DNA from: JBBSEX01 sp038239345 | Lineage (GTDB): Bacteria > Acidobacteriota > Terriglobia > Bryobacterales > Bryobacteraceae | Direction: 5' to 3' | NCBI GenBank assembly: GCA_038239345.1 | Contig: JBBSEX010000008.1 | Location: forward strand, 62,001 to 126,000 | Length of the DNA stretch: 64,000 nucleotides | Part shown: positions 34,974-42,687 of the stretch, piece by piece | How the letters are laid out: each line of letters begins with the position of its first letter | How positions within the stretch are numbered: position 1 is the first letter of the stretch | Program-made: the position numbers and the translations under genes | Notes under the pieces: model-generated | What the model was told of the DNA's origin: nothing | What the model saw: the letters and a program-made list of their open reading frames with translations, nothing else | Database searches by the model: none

Positions 34974-35471
34974 ATGGATGGAGATCGTAAGTATAAAACG
35001 CGCGGCTATATGGATTCCGGCCGGGATTCGGGACGCGACTCCGGCGCCAATTTCCCACGTGACGACCGTCAACGAGCACCGGGGCCACGCCCACCGCTTG
35101 ATGTCACGGGTCCTCGCCTTCCTCGCCTGATACAAAACCTTACAGCGTCGCGATGCTTTAATTGCGCTACCGCTCTGCCTCCCGATATCAACTTCAAAGG
35201 CGCCTGCCCGAAATGCTCCGTGGCTCTGCACTGCTGCAAACAGTGCGCAAATTTTGAGCCGTCCACGCGATTCCAATGTCTGAAGCTAATTCCCGTGCGA
35301 ATCCCGGTGAAGGACGCGGCTAACGAGTGTGAATTGTTTAAACCGCGAGTCACCGTGGCCCGGGATTCTGCCGGCGCTAATGGTGCTCCGCCTCCCCAGC
35401 CGAAAAGCGACATGGCTCCGCGCACTCCGACGGACGCCCGCGCCGCATTTGATAACCTTTTCAAGAAGTAG
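34974..35471 (+). CDS. Cys-rich zinc-binding-like protein, 165 aa, unknown
   Basis: The N-terminal 55 residues are low complexity (Arg/Asp/Gly/Pro: DSGRDSGRDSGANF). The core is cysteine rich: CFNCATALP, GACPKCSVALHCCKQCANF, TRFQCLK and NECELFKPR, giving four or more metal-ligand pairs consistent with a double zinc ribbon. The C-terminus is a disordered linker ending in a short helix (DARAAFDNLFKK). Similar proteins are, to my knowledge, common in Acidobacteria, without assigned function. The alcohol dehydrogenase starts 6 nt after its stop, so they are co-transcribed. Confidence 0.75.
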   Translation: MDGDRKYKTRGYMDSGRDSGRDSGANFPRDDRQRAPGPRPPLDVTGPRLPRLIQNLTASRCFNCATALPPDINFKGACPKCSVALHCCKQCANFEPSTRFQCLKLIPVRIPVKDAANECELFKPRVTVARDSAGANGAPPPQPKSDMAPRTPTDARAAFDNLFKK

Positions 35472-35477
35472 CTCTCC

Positions 35478-36494
35478 ATGCGCGTCGCGGAATTAATCGG
35501 CATCCGGATGTTTCGAATTGCCGAGCGTGTGATCAACCCGCCTCAAGCCGGTGAGGTTCAGGTACGCGTTGCCGCTGTCGGGGTCTGTGGATCCGATCTC
35601 CATAGTTATTGCGAAGGTGGCGTTGGCGATTCCGCTTGTCTTTATCCAATGGTCCTCGGTCACGAACCGGTGGGGATCGTCAGCACGGTGGGAACCGGCG
35701 TCACAGGCTGGTCGGTCGGCGATAAAGCGATTTTGGAGCCTGCGATTTACTGCTATCATTGCCGGGCCTGTCAAGCTGGCCGCAACAATCTTTGCGAAAA
35801 TGTCGTATTCCTCAGTACTCCTTCTCATCCAGGATTCTTTCGGGAGTTCGTCAATCTGCCGGCGGCGAATCTCTTGCCGCTTCCTCAAAACGTAAGCCTT
35901 GCGGAAGGGACCCTGGCTGAACCGCTCGCCGTCGTTTTACACTCCCTGCAGTTTGCGGCTTTACAGGCGGGCGAGACCGCCGCGGTCTTCGGCGCCGGTC
36001 CAATGGGGCTGTTGACGATCGCCGCATTGAAGCTTGCCGGTGCGCGCCGGATCTTTGCTGTGGATCCTGTTCCGCACCGACGCCAGATGGCCCTGGCACT
36101 GGGCGCGGACGCCGCCCTCGATCCTCTGCACGTAGCCGGCAATCGCGACATGCGGGATCTCGATCTGGCGATTGATTGCGTCGTAAAGGGTGGATCGTTG
36201 AACCAGGCGCTGGAGGTATGCCGCGCGGCAGGCAGGGTTGTGGTCACCGGAATTCCAGCGGCGCATTCGGTGGACTTCGCGTTCCATACGTGGCGTCGCA
36301 AAGAACTCCAATTATTCGTAGTGCGCCGGTCTAATCGCGAAACACCTGAGGCGATCTCGATGCTTCGCGAGCGTCCCCAACGCTTCGCTCCGATGATCAC
36401 TCACACCCCGCCGCTCAACCAGATCGAGAATGCTTTCGCAATGCTCGAGACGTATCAAGATGGTGTCGGCAAAATTGTGATGGCAATCGATTAG
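35478..36494 (+). CDS. Zinc-dependent alcohol/polyol dehydrogenase (MDR family)
   Basis: A 338-residue medium-chain dehydrogenase of the sorbitol/threonine dehydrogenase type. Catalytic zinc ligands: Cys in VGVCGSDLHS and His-Glu in LGHEPVGIV. The structural zinc site is CYHCRACQAGRNNLC. The Rossmann motif is AAVFGAGPMGLLTIAALKLA. The substrate is unknown; its place two genes upstream of a DUF1080 glycosidase-like protein suggests sugar or polyol oxidation (inference). Confidence 0.93.
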   Translation: MRVAELIGIRMFRIAERVINPPQAGEVQVRVAAVGVCGSDLHSYCEGGVGDSACLYPMVLGHEPVGIVSTVGTGVTGWSVGDKAILEPAIYCYHCRACQAGRNNLCENVVFLSTPSHPGFFREFVNLPAANLLPLPQNVSLAEGTLAEPLAVVLHSLQFAALQAGETAAVFGAGPMGLLTIAALKLAGARRIFAVDPVPHRRQMALALGADAALDPLHVAGNRDMRDLDLAIDCVVKGGSLNQALEVCRAAGRVVVTGIPAAHSVDFAFHTWRRKELQLFVVRRSNRETPEAISMLRERPQRFAPMITHTPPLNQIENAFAMLETYQDGVGKIVMAID

Positions 36495-36527
36495 GCCCGC
36501 CCAAGAATCCATCAGTGACGGGACGGT

Positions 36528-37259
36528 ATGCTGGTTGCGATGAATATCGCGATCGCAATCGTCGTCCTGCTGAGCAGCGCATTGGCATTCGCCGAGGAAC
36601 CCGGCCAACTGCTGTTTAACGGTAAGAACCTGGATGGTTGGGAGCCTCGCGGCAATTGCTCGTGGACCGTACTTAAGGACGGCGTCCTGCTTGGCCAACG
36701 AGTTCATCCCGACGATCGAAATCCTTTTGGAACCGAATGGCCGGTCGATCAGAAACGTTACGGCCGCTGGGTTGGGACCCAGGCTTGGCTCTATACACTG
36801 AGAGAGTTCACAGAGTTCGATCTTCACGTCGAATATTGGATTCCTCCGGGCGGCAATAGCGGAGTTTCTATCCGCGACCGGTCGCGAGCCCACTACGCGA
36901 TCCGTGAGCCTGACGCCGGTCATGAAAAGCTGCTCACCGCGCCGCTCACCGGTTCTCCGGCGCACATCGGCTATGAAATTCAGATCCTCGATGCAACGAA
37001 AGATCGCTATCAGACAGGCAGTATCTATCTCTTCTCCGCCGCCAAAACCGGATTCCAATTAGCGGGCGATTGGAATGCAATGGACATCTCCGTGCGCAAC
37101 GAATTGATCCGCGTTTCTCTCAACGGAAACGTAGTAGCGGAAAGCCCGGGCGACCCGGCCCGCTCAAAAACAGGACCGATCGGTCTGCAGCTTCACGATC
37201 AGTACTCGTGGATATTCTTCCGCAATATCCGAATACACGAAGTTGCCACCAAGCAGTAA
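36528..37259 (+). CDS. Secreted DUF1080 (3-keto-disaccharide hydrolase-like) protein
   Basis: 243 residues: a signal peptide (MNIAIAIVVLLSSALAFAEE) then the concanavalin-like DUF1080 fold: QLLFNGKNLDGWEPRGNCSW, EFDLHVEYWIPPGGNSGVS, GYEIQILDA and a C-terminal GPIGLQLHDQYSWIFFRNIR, all characteristic. The domain, now called 3-keto-disaccharide hydrolase, is abundant in Acidobacteria and Planctomycetes and acts on oxidised glycans. It starts 33 nt after the alcohol dehydrogenase stop. Confidence 0.92.
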   Translation: MLVAMNIAIAIVVLLSSALAFAEEPGQLLFNGKNLDGWEPRGNCSWTVLKDGVLLGQRVHPDDRNPFGTEWPVDQKRYGRWVGTQAWLYTLREFTEFDLHVEYWIPPGGNSGVSIRDRSRAHYAIREPDAGHEKLLTAPLTGSPAHIGYEIQILDATKDRYQTGSIYLFSAAKTGFQLAGDWNAMDISVRNELIRVSLNGNVVAESPGDPARSKTGPIGLQLHDQYSWIFFRNIRIHEVATKQ

Positions 37260-37286
37260 TTGGAGGATGCTAAGAAGTAAGATTCC

Positions 37287-37745
37287 ATGGCTGCCGAGAA
37301 AAGACCTGATCGAAAGCCGGCCAGTCGCCCCCGGGCGCAAGGTGGAGTTCTGTTGCCACAGGAAGACCCGCAAGAGTACATTACTCTTCGGGCCGAGCTA
37401 GTGCATCAGTATCAACCAGGCAGCGCGCATGAGCGGATGCTGGTGGATCTGGTGGTGCAATGCCGCTGGCGTCTGCTGCGCTGCGAGCGGTTGGAAGCTG
37501 CCTTGAACGATCCGTCTCTCGCCACCTCCGAACCGAAGGAGGATACGGCTACCTTCCGTCACTTCCAAACCGCTGTCCAGCGCTCCCATGACCGCGCGCT
37601 ACGTGCCTTATGCAGGGCCCAGGCCGATCGCAAAATAGCGGAAGCGACTAAGATTCCCGCGTCAAGCATCGATCTGCCCGTGCAGTATGGGCATCCCGGT
37701 CCGATTGCTCCGGTGATTCCGCTGCGCCGTCTGCGTTTAATGTAA
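37287..37745 (+). CDS. Conserved hypothetical protein, 152 aa
   Basis: A basic, mostly helical cytoplasmic protein. The pattern LLPQEDPQEYITLRAELVHQ followed by QPGSAHERMLVDLVVQCRWR and LRCERLEAAL matches a small protein type seen repeatedly in Solibacter-like genomes as I recall it, of unknown function. The C-terminal tail is proline rich. It lies 27 nt after the DUF1080 gene in the same direction and converges on yceI. Confidence 0.7.
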   Translation: MAAEKRPDRKPASRPRAQGGVLLPQEDPQEYITLRAELVHQYQPGSAHERMLVDLVVQCRWRLLRCERLEAALNDPSLATSEPKEDTATFRHFQTAVQRSHDRALRALCRAQADRKIAEATKIPASSIDLPVQYGHPGPIAPVIPLRRLRLM

Positions 37746-37769
37746 GCGAATCATCTTCACTGCCATCGG

Positions 37770-38300
37770 CTAGGCTTTGATCGCCGAAATCTCCAACTCG
37801 ATCTTCAGTTCATCGCCGACCAGAAAACCACCCGTCTCCAGCGCCGCATTCCATGTCAATCCAAAATCGGCGCGTTTAATCTTTGTCGTCGCCGAGGCGC
37901 CAATTCGCGTATTTCCAAAAGGATCCTTCGTTTCAGCCGTCGGCCCCTCCACCTTCAGCACAACTGGCTTGGTAACGCCATGAATCGTCAGATCACCCGT
38001 TACTGTCATCTCGCCTTGCCCCGCGCTTTCCACTTTCGTGCTCTTGAATGTCATCTTCGAAAACGTTTCGGCATCCAGGAAATCCGCGCTCCGCAGATGA
38101 GCGTCGCGCTGCTCGTCGCCGGTATTGATAGCCTTCGTTTCTATTTCGGCGCTCAAGTTGGATGCGGAAGGATTTTCGGCATCGTAATCGATGGATCCTT
38201 GCAGTCGGTTGAAATTGCCCCGAACGTTCGTGATCATCATATGGCGCACAACGAATTGAGCCGTGGAGTGCGCGGGATCTATTTGATAAGTAGTCTTCAT
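37770..38300 (-). CDS. YceI family protein
   Basis: 176 residues from the ATG at 38300, supported by GGAG with 6-nt spacing; the open frame extends 12 codons further. YceI lipocalin-like barrel: YQIDPAHSTAQFVVRHMMIT, VRGNFNRLQGSIDYD, RDAHLRSADFLDAETFSKMT, LTIHGVTKPVVLKVEG and RADFGLTWNAALETGG. No signal peptide is seen, so this member is probably cytoplasmic. YceI proteins bind polyisoprenoids; it may respond to stress. Confidence 0.93.
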   Translation of the reverse strand: MKTTYQIDPAHSTAQFVVRHMMITNVRGNFNRLQGSIDYDAENPSASNLSAEIETKAINTGDEQRDAHLRSADFLDAETFSKMTFKSTKVESAGQGEMTVTGDLTIHGVTKPVVLKVEGPTAETKDPFGNTRIGASATTKIKRADFGLTWNAALETGGFLVGDELKIELEISAIKA

Positions 38301-38483
38301 AAGTGTCTCCGGGTTTGTACCCCTACCTGGATGCACGCTGGCGCTTAAAGGTAGCGCGCATACATCGATGCCACCACCACAACTGGTGGAAATCCACCAC
38401 CTCTAATCAGGCTTCTTTGTATTTTCATCGCTTTACATTTGGCACATGGTTTGCATTGTAGATAAGCGTAAAGGGAAACGACA

Positions 38484-38819
38484 ATGAAAACCAAATTACT
38501 CGCTCTTTTGTTATTGGCCGGCAGCACCTCAATGTTTGGCGCGAGCCGATTCTTTTTTGGCGTTGGCATCGGACCGCGCTACGGTTATGCCGCGCCCGCT
38601 TATGGTTACTATGCGCCTCCACCTCCGGCGGTTGCCTATAGCTATGCTCCAGGATATGTTCGGCCCGGCTATGCATGGGTCGGCGGCGGATATTACTACG
38701 GCGGCGGACGATACTCCTATCGTTCCGGATACTGGGGCCGCGCTCCTTATGTTGGCGCACGCTGGGTAGGGCCGCGCTATTACAGTCACCACTATTACAA
38801 CGGTTACTGGCGCCGGTAA
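38484..38819 (+). CDS. Secreted Tyr/Gly-rich repeat protein
   Basis: 111 residues with a signal peptide (LLALLLLAGSTSMFGAS) and a mature part dominated by Tyr, Gly, Pro and Arg: YGYAAPAYGYYAPPPPAVAY, GYAWVGGGYYYGGGRY and GYWGRAPYVGARWVG. It belongs to the YXWGXW-type of short surface or envelope proteins of unknown role. AGGGA precedes the ATG. A 6-bp hairpin (CCACCA/TGGTGG, 38370s-38390s) sits in the divergent region shared with yceI. Confidence 0.75.
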   Translation: MKTKLLALLLLAGSTSMFGASRFFFGVGIGPRYGYAAPAYGYYAPPPPAVAYSYAPGYVRPGYAWVGGGYYYGGGRYSYRSGYWGRAPYVGARWVGPRYYSHHYYNGYWRR

Positions 38820-38885
38820 GTGCGCGTAACTGACATCCGTAAGAACCGGAGCGCATCGTCCAGGGGATAGCGATGTGCTTCGGTC

Positions 38886-40394
38886 TTATGTTTTATAACC
38901 CGCCAATGCCAGTAAGATTTCCCGCCCGTAGCGTTGTGCTTTCCGCTCCCCGATTCCCGATACTTCGCGTAGTTCAGCGATGCCTCCCGGACGCCGCCGG
39001 CAGAGATCGGCAAGTGTCGCATCGTTCATTACGATGAAGCCCGGCACGCCATCTCGGCGGGCCGCCGAACGCCTCCACTGACGCATATGTTCCACTAGGT
39101 TTGGATCGATGCGCTGGAACGCCGCTGCTTTCGCCGCCTTCTGCGTGGCCGCCCGGCGCGCCTCTTCCGATGCCAGCCAGTCTGGCGAATTCCCACATAC
39201 ATCGCACATGTCGCACGATTGCCACTTGGGCGTCTCGCCGAAATGGAGGCATACCTGGCGATGGCGGCACGTATTCGATTCCGCGAAGTCTTTCACTATC
39301 CGGTATCGCTCCCAAGCCCGCGTCTGCTCGGCTTTATCCTGCATATTGTTGATGAAATATGCAAGCAGGCCGATGTCCTGGCGTTGCCATAAGAGCACAC
39401 AGTCGGCGGCCTGTCCATCGCGGCCGGCGCGCCCCGCTTCCTGATAATATTGCTCAATCGACTTGGGCAATGAGAGGTGGATCACGGCCCGCACGGAAGG
39501 CTTGTTAATGCCCAGTCCGAATGCGATTGTGCCCACCAGCACCGGCACTTCATCGTTCATCCAGCGTTCCTGATTGTCGCGCCGCTCGTCGGTTTCCATT
39601 TTGCCGTGATAAGGAAGCGCGCCGATTTTATTCGACTTTAGAAAATCGACGGTCTCATGAACCGAATTAATGGTGGGCGCATACACGATGACAGTACTGC
39701 CTTCGTGTTCCCGCAGCGCCGCCAGCAAAATATCGCGTTGCGTCGCCATGTCGCACAGCTTCACCAGGTAACGCAGATTCGGGCGGTGGAAGCTCTTAAT
39801 GAACTTCGCCGGCTGCCGCAACTGCAGTTGTTCAATGATGTCGTGCCGGACGCGCTGCGTCGCGCTGGCTGTGAACGCGGCGATTGGAAGATCTGGAAAA
39901 TGATCGCGCAGCCGGCTGAGTTGGCGATATTCGGGCCGGAATTCGTGGCCCCATTCGGAAATACAGTGCGCTTCATCGATAGCGAAAAATGCCAGAGGAA
40001 CGCGCCTCAGCCATTCCACCGTATCGGCCCTCGCCAAGCGCTCCGGCGAGAGATATAAGAGCCGGAACGCGCCTTGCCGCGCAGCCTGAATCACCTTCTG
40101 CTGTTCGGAATAAGTCATTGCGCTGTTCAGCACTCCAGCGGGAATGCCCATCTCCCCAAGTTGTGTTACCTGGTCCTGCATAAGGGCGATCAGGGGAGAG
40201 ATTACAATCGCCGTTAGGCCGGAAATAAGGGCCGGAAGTTGATAGCAGAGTGATTTGCCTCCGCCGGTGGGCATCACCACGGCCACGTCGCGCCCGTCGA
40301 TTAGGCTTTGCACGACGCGGTCCTGCATGGGACGAAATTCGTTAAAGCCCCAATGCCGGCGGAGGGTTTCAAGCAGATCGGGATTCAACTCCAT
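38886..40394 (-). CDS. recQ: ATP-dependent DNA helicase RecQ
   Basis: A 502-residue 3'-5' helicase in recombination repair. Motifs: MPTGGGKSLCYQLP (Walker A), FAIDEAHCISEWGHEFRPEY (DEAH and aromatic-rich loop), AFTASATQRV, FHRPNLRYLVK, YHGKMETDERRD, GLGINKPSVRAVIHLSLPKS and QEAGRAGRDG. The zinc site has CRHRQVCLHFGE and CDMCDVC. A short HRDC-like C-terminus remains (RRPGGIAELREVSGIGERKA). It is shorter than E. coli RecQ because the winged-helix (RQC) region is reduced. Confidence 0.94.
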   Translation of the reverse strand: MELNPDLLETLRRHWGFNEFRPMQDRVVQSLIDGRDVAVVMPTGGGKSLCYQLPALISGLTAIVISPLIALMQDQVTQLGEMGIPAGVLNSAMTYSEQQKVIQAARQGAFRLLYLSPERLARADTVEWLRRVPLAFFAIDEAHCISEWGHEFRPEYRQLSRLRDHFPDLPIAAFTASATQRVRHDIIEQLQLRQPAKFIKSFHRPNLRYLVKLCDMATQRDILLAALREHEGSTVIVYAPTINSVHETVDFLKSNKIGALPYHGKMETDERRDNQERWMNDEVPVLVGTIAFGLGINKPSVRAVIHLSLPKSIEQYYQEAGRAGRDGQAADCVLLWQRQDIGLLAYFINNMQDKAEQTRAWERYRIVKDFAESNTCRHRQVCLHFGETPKWQSCDMCDVCGNSPDWLASEEARRAATQKAAKAAAFQRIDPNLVEHMRQWRRSAARRDGVPGFIVMNDATLADLCRRRPGGIAELREVSGIGERKAQRYGREILLALAGYKT

Positions 40395-40420
40395 TCAATC
40401 ATCGAATCCGCTGCGCTTCT

Positions 40421-40903
40421 TTATTCTTCGGTAATCGTGACGGTCTTCAACTCATCGCCGCCTTGCATCGCGTTCACCACGTCCTGACCGCTGGTAACCT
40501 CTCCGAATACGGTGTGCTTTCCGTCCAGCCAGTTGGTGACAATGTGTGTAATGAAGAACTGGCTACCGTTGGTATTTGGGCCGGCGTTGGCCATGGAGAG
40601 CGAACCCACTTTGTGCTTGTTGGGATTGGCCTTCAGTTCATCCTCAAACTTATAGCCAGGCCCGCCCCGGCCGGTTCCCTCGGGATCGCCGCCTTGAATC
40701 ATGAAGTCTTCAATGACGCGATGGAACTTGGTGCCATCATAGAATTTCTCGCGCGCTAGAAAAACGAAATTGTTCACGGTCTTGGGCGCGTCTTTCGCGA
40801 ATAGATTGCAGGCGATTGTGCCGCGTGATGTCTCGAACGTGACTTTGAAGGTCTTCGTCGGGTCGATCAACATCGCGGGCGCTTTCGAATATTGTTGTGC
40901 CAT
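40421..40903 (-). CDS. Peptidyl-prolyl cis-trans isomerase (cyclophilin)
   Basis: 160 residues; cytoplasmic, no signal peptide. Cyclophilin signatures: FLAREKFYDGTKFHRVIEDF (catalytic Arg in FHRV), MIQGGDPEGTGRGGPGYKFE, GSLSMANAGPNTNGSQFFIT and HTVFGEVTSGQDVV. It catalyses proline isomerisation during folding. It is 26 nt upstream of recQ on the same strand. Confidence 0.95.
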   Translation of the reverse strand: MAQQYSKAPAMLIDPTKTFKVTFETSRGTIACNLFAKDAPKTVNNFVFLAREKFYDGTKFHRVIEDFMIQGGDPEGTGRGGPGYKFEDELKANPNKHKVGSLSMANAGPNTNGSQFFITHIVTNWLDGKHTVFGEVTSGQDVVNAMQGGDELKTVTITEE

Positions 40904-40952
40904 GCCTATAGGTTCTCCTATTCATCACGGAAGGACAAGGCAGGACGGCGAT

Positions 40953-41348
40953 TTAGCCTTCGCTCTTATCGAAGAAAGCGGTGGCCTGAATCTCAATCAG
41001 GGCGTCATAATGCCGAGGATTCACGGGAACCACGGCCCGCGCCGGCGGAACCGGCACACTAGCCAGCAATGACTCGTACACCGTATTTACCTCCGGCCAG
41101 TGCGCGATGTCGGTGATATATATCGTCACCTGAACCAGATTGGCTAACGTGCCCCCGGCAGCTAACAGAATCGCCTCAATATTTCGCAATGCCTGGGTAG
41201 CCTGAGCGGCCACTGGCCCGCCCACCATGTTTCCTTGGGGATCCAGCGGCAGTTGGCCCGCGATGTATAAGAAGGGTCCGGCTTGTATCGCCTGTGAATA
41301 AAATCCCCGGGGAGCTGGCGCGTCCGGAGTAAAGATTGACTTTTGCAT
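40953..41348 (-). CDS. ridA: RidA (YjgF/YER057c) family enamine/imine deaminase
   Basis: 131 residues. The family pattern is clear: PRGFYSQAIQAGPFLYIAGQ, LPLDPQGNMVGG, QATQALRNIEAILLAAGGTL, VQVTIYITDIAHW and PPARAVVPVNPRHYD, with the catalytic Arg in ARAVV. It hydrolyses reactive 2-aminoacrylate-type enamines generated by PLP enzymes; a threonine/serine dehydratase that makes such enamines is encoded 3 kb away. Confidence 0.93.
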   Translation of the reverse strand: MQKSIFTPDAPAPRGFYSQAIQAGPFLYIAGQLPLDPQGNMVGGPVAAQATQALRNIEAILLAAGGTLANLVQVTIYITDIAHWPEVNTVYESLLASVPVPPARAVVPVNPRHYDALIEIQATAFFDKSEG

Positions 41349-41431
41349 AGGATGAAAATCGGCTCGTACCGAATGTAACGCATCCTAAGCGCGGAGGGAT
41401 CCGCAAGAAGTCGCAGATCCCTTACTTTGAA

Positions 41432-41914
41432 CTACGGTCGTGGGCCGCCAAGTCCACCAGCAGCGCTCGGTCCGCCATGAAAACCAGGACCCCCTGGACC
41501 GCCCGGACCATGTGACTTCAGTTCGGAATATTTCGTCTGCTGATCGGCCGTTAGGATTGCATAGAACGCCGCGTCGCCCGTCGCTTGTGCTTCCACTTGC
41601 TGCGTGGTTAATGCGCCGATCTGCGTGGCGGCCGCCGTGATCGCGTTCGCATCGTTCTTAATCACCGCCGCTTGTACCGCGGTATGCGCCGCTTGCATGT
41701 TGGTGAACAGCGCCGCGATGGCCGTCTGCTCTGTCGTGAAAATCGTAGTGGCGCTGGCTTGCTGGACAGTAGTCAGCGTAAGCAAAGTGGTAAGGCGCGC
41801 GACTTGGTTCGTTACTCTCTCAGCCGTAGTAGGCGGAGCGTGCGGGCCCGGCTGAGCGGCAAGGAAAAGCGCCGACGCGGTTAAACAAGTTATTACCGTG
41901 AACAAACGTTTCAT
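41432..41914 (-). CDS. Periplasmic Spy/CpxP-like protein with Gly/Pro-rich tail
   Basis: 160 residues: a signal peptide (LFTVITCLTASALFLAAQ), an Ala/Thr-rich all-helical core (RLTTLLTLTTVQQASATTIF) and an LTxxQ element (ILTADQQTKYSEL) typical of Spy/CpxP chaperones and RpoE-type stress proteins. The last ~25 residues are Gly/Pro/His rich (HGPGGPGGPGFHGGPS). It lies 86 nt downstream of the OmpR-type regulator in the same direction, suggesting a Cpx-like circuit in which it binds the sensor (inference). Confidence 0.75.
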   Translation of the reverse strand: MKRLFTVITCLTASALFLAAQPGPHAPPTTAERVTNQVARLTTLLTLTTVQQASATTIFTTEQTAIAALFTNMQAAHTAVQAAVIKNDANAITAAATQIGALTTQQVEAQATGDAAFYAILTADQQTKYSELKSHGPGGPGGPGFHGGPSAAGGLGGPRP

Positions 41915-42000
41915 GTAATGGAAGGTCTCCTGCTATATAAACGCACGGCCGGTCTTTACAGTTGCCGAACCGCCCGTTAAGGCTTGTAAAGCTACTTTTC

Positions 42001-42687
42001 TCAAGGTGAAAAGCGATAGCCCTTGCCGCGAATTGTGTGAATAAAACGCGGTTCCTGTGGATTGCTTTCCACCTTGTGCCGAAGCCATGCGATGTGAACG
42101 TCCAACGTTCGTGAGGATACATCGCCGTGATACTCCCATACGTTCTTTAGCAAGTCTTCCCGGGAAACCACGCGTCGCCGATTGTCGATCAGATAGTGAA
42201 GTAAGCGTAGTTCTTTGCCCGATAGATTCAGCGGCTTACCGGATTTCAGCACTTGTTCGCGATCGAAATCCACCGTAACATCGCCGAAATGATAGCTCGT
42301 TACCGCAAGATGGCTATCCTTGCCGACGCGGCGCAGCAGGGCTTCCACGCGTGCCAGCAACTCGGCGGGCTCAAAAGGTTTGGTGAGGTAATCGTCAGCC
42401 CCTAATTTAAGACCGTTCACCCGATCGTCCACTTCAGCGCGCGCCGTAAGCATTAGAATTGCGAAGTCCGCGCCTTCTTTGCGAAGTTGGCGGCATACTT
42501 CGAATCCCGATTTCTTCGGAAGCATCACGTCCAGTATCAATAGATCGAAACTCGCGGCGATAGCTTTGGCAAGTCCCGATTCGCCGTCGGTCGCCGTTTC
42601 TACCGCATAGCCGGCCTCCGACAGAAGATCGGAAATAGTCAGGACTAACCCGGGTTCATCTTCAACCAATAGAATTCGTGACGGCAT
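42001..42687 (-). CDS. OmpR/PhoB-family response regulator
   Basis: 228 residues. Receiver domain 1-120: ILLVEDEPGL (acidic pair), phospho-acceptor in LLILDVMLPKKSGFEVC, ILMLTARAEVDDRV, and the Lys in YLTKPFEPAELLARV. The Trans_reg_C winged helix occupies 130-228: LNLSGKELRLLHYLIDNRRR, REDLLKNVWEYHGDVSSRTL and HTIRGKGYRFSP. The gene overlaps the 3' end of its sensor kinase by 26 bp. Confidence 0.95.
   Translation of the reverse strand: MPSRILLVEDEPGLVLTISDLLSEAGYAVETATDGESGLAKAIAASFDLLILDVMLPKKSGFEVCRQLRKEGADFAILMLTARAEVDDRVNGLKLGADDYLTKPFEPAELLARVEALLRRVGKDSHLAVTSYHFGDVTVDFDREQVLKSGKPLNLSGKELRLLHYLIDNRRRVVSREDLLKNVWEYHGDVSSRTLDVHIAWLRHKVESNPQEPRFIHTIRGKGYRFSP

Noticed and set aside
38584..38770. 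Tandem repeat DNA in the Tyr/Gly-rich gene
   Set aside because: Repetition is at the amino-acid level (GYG/YYG) with varied codons and is explained by the protein.
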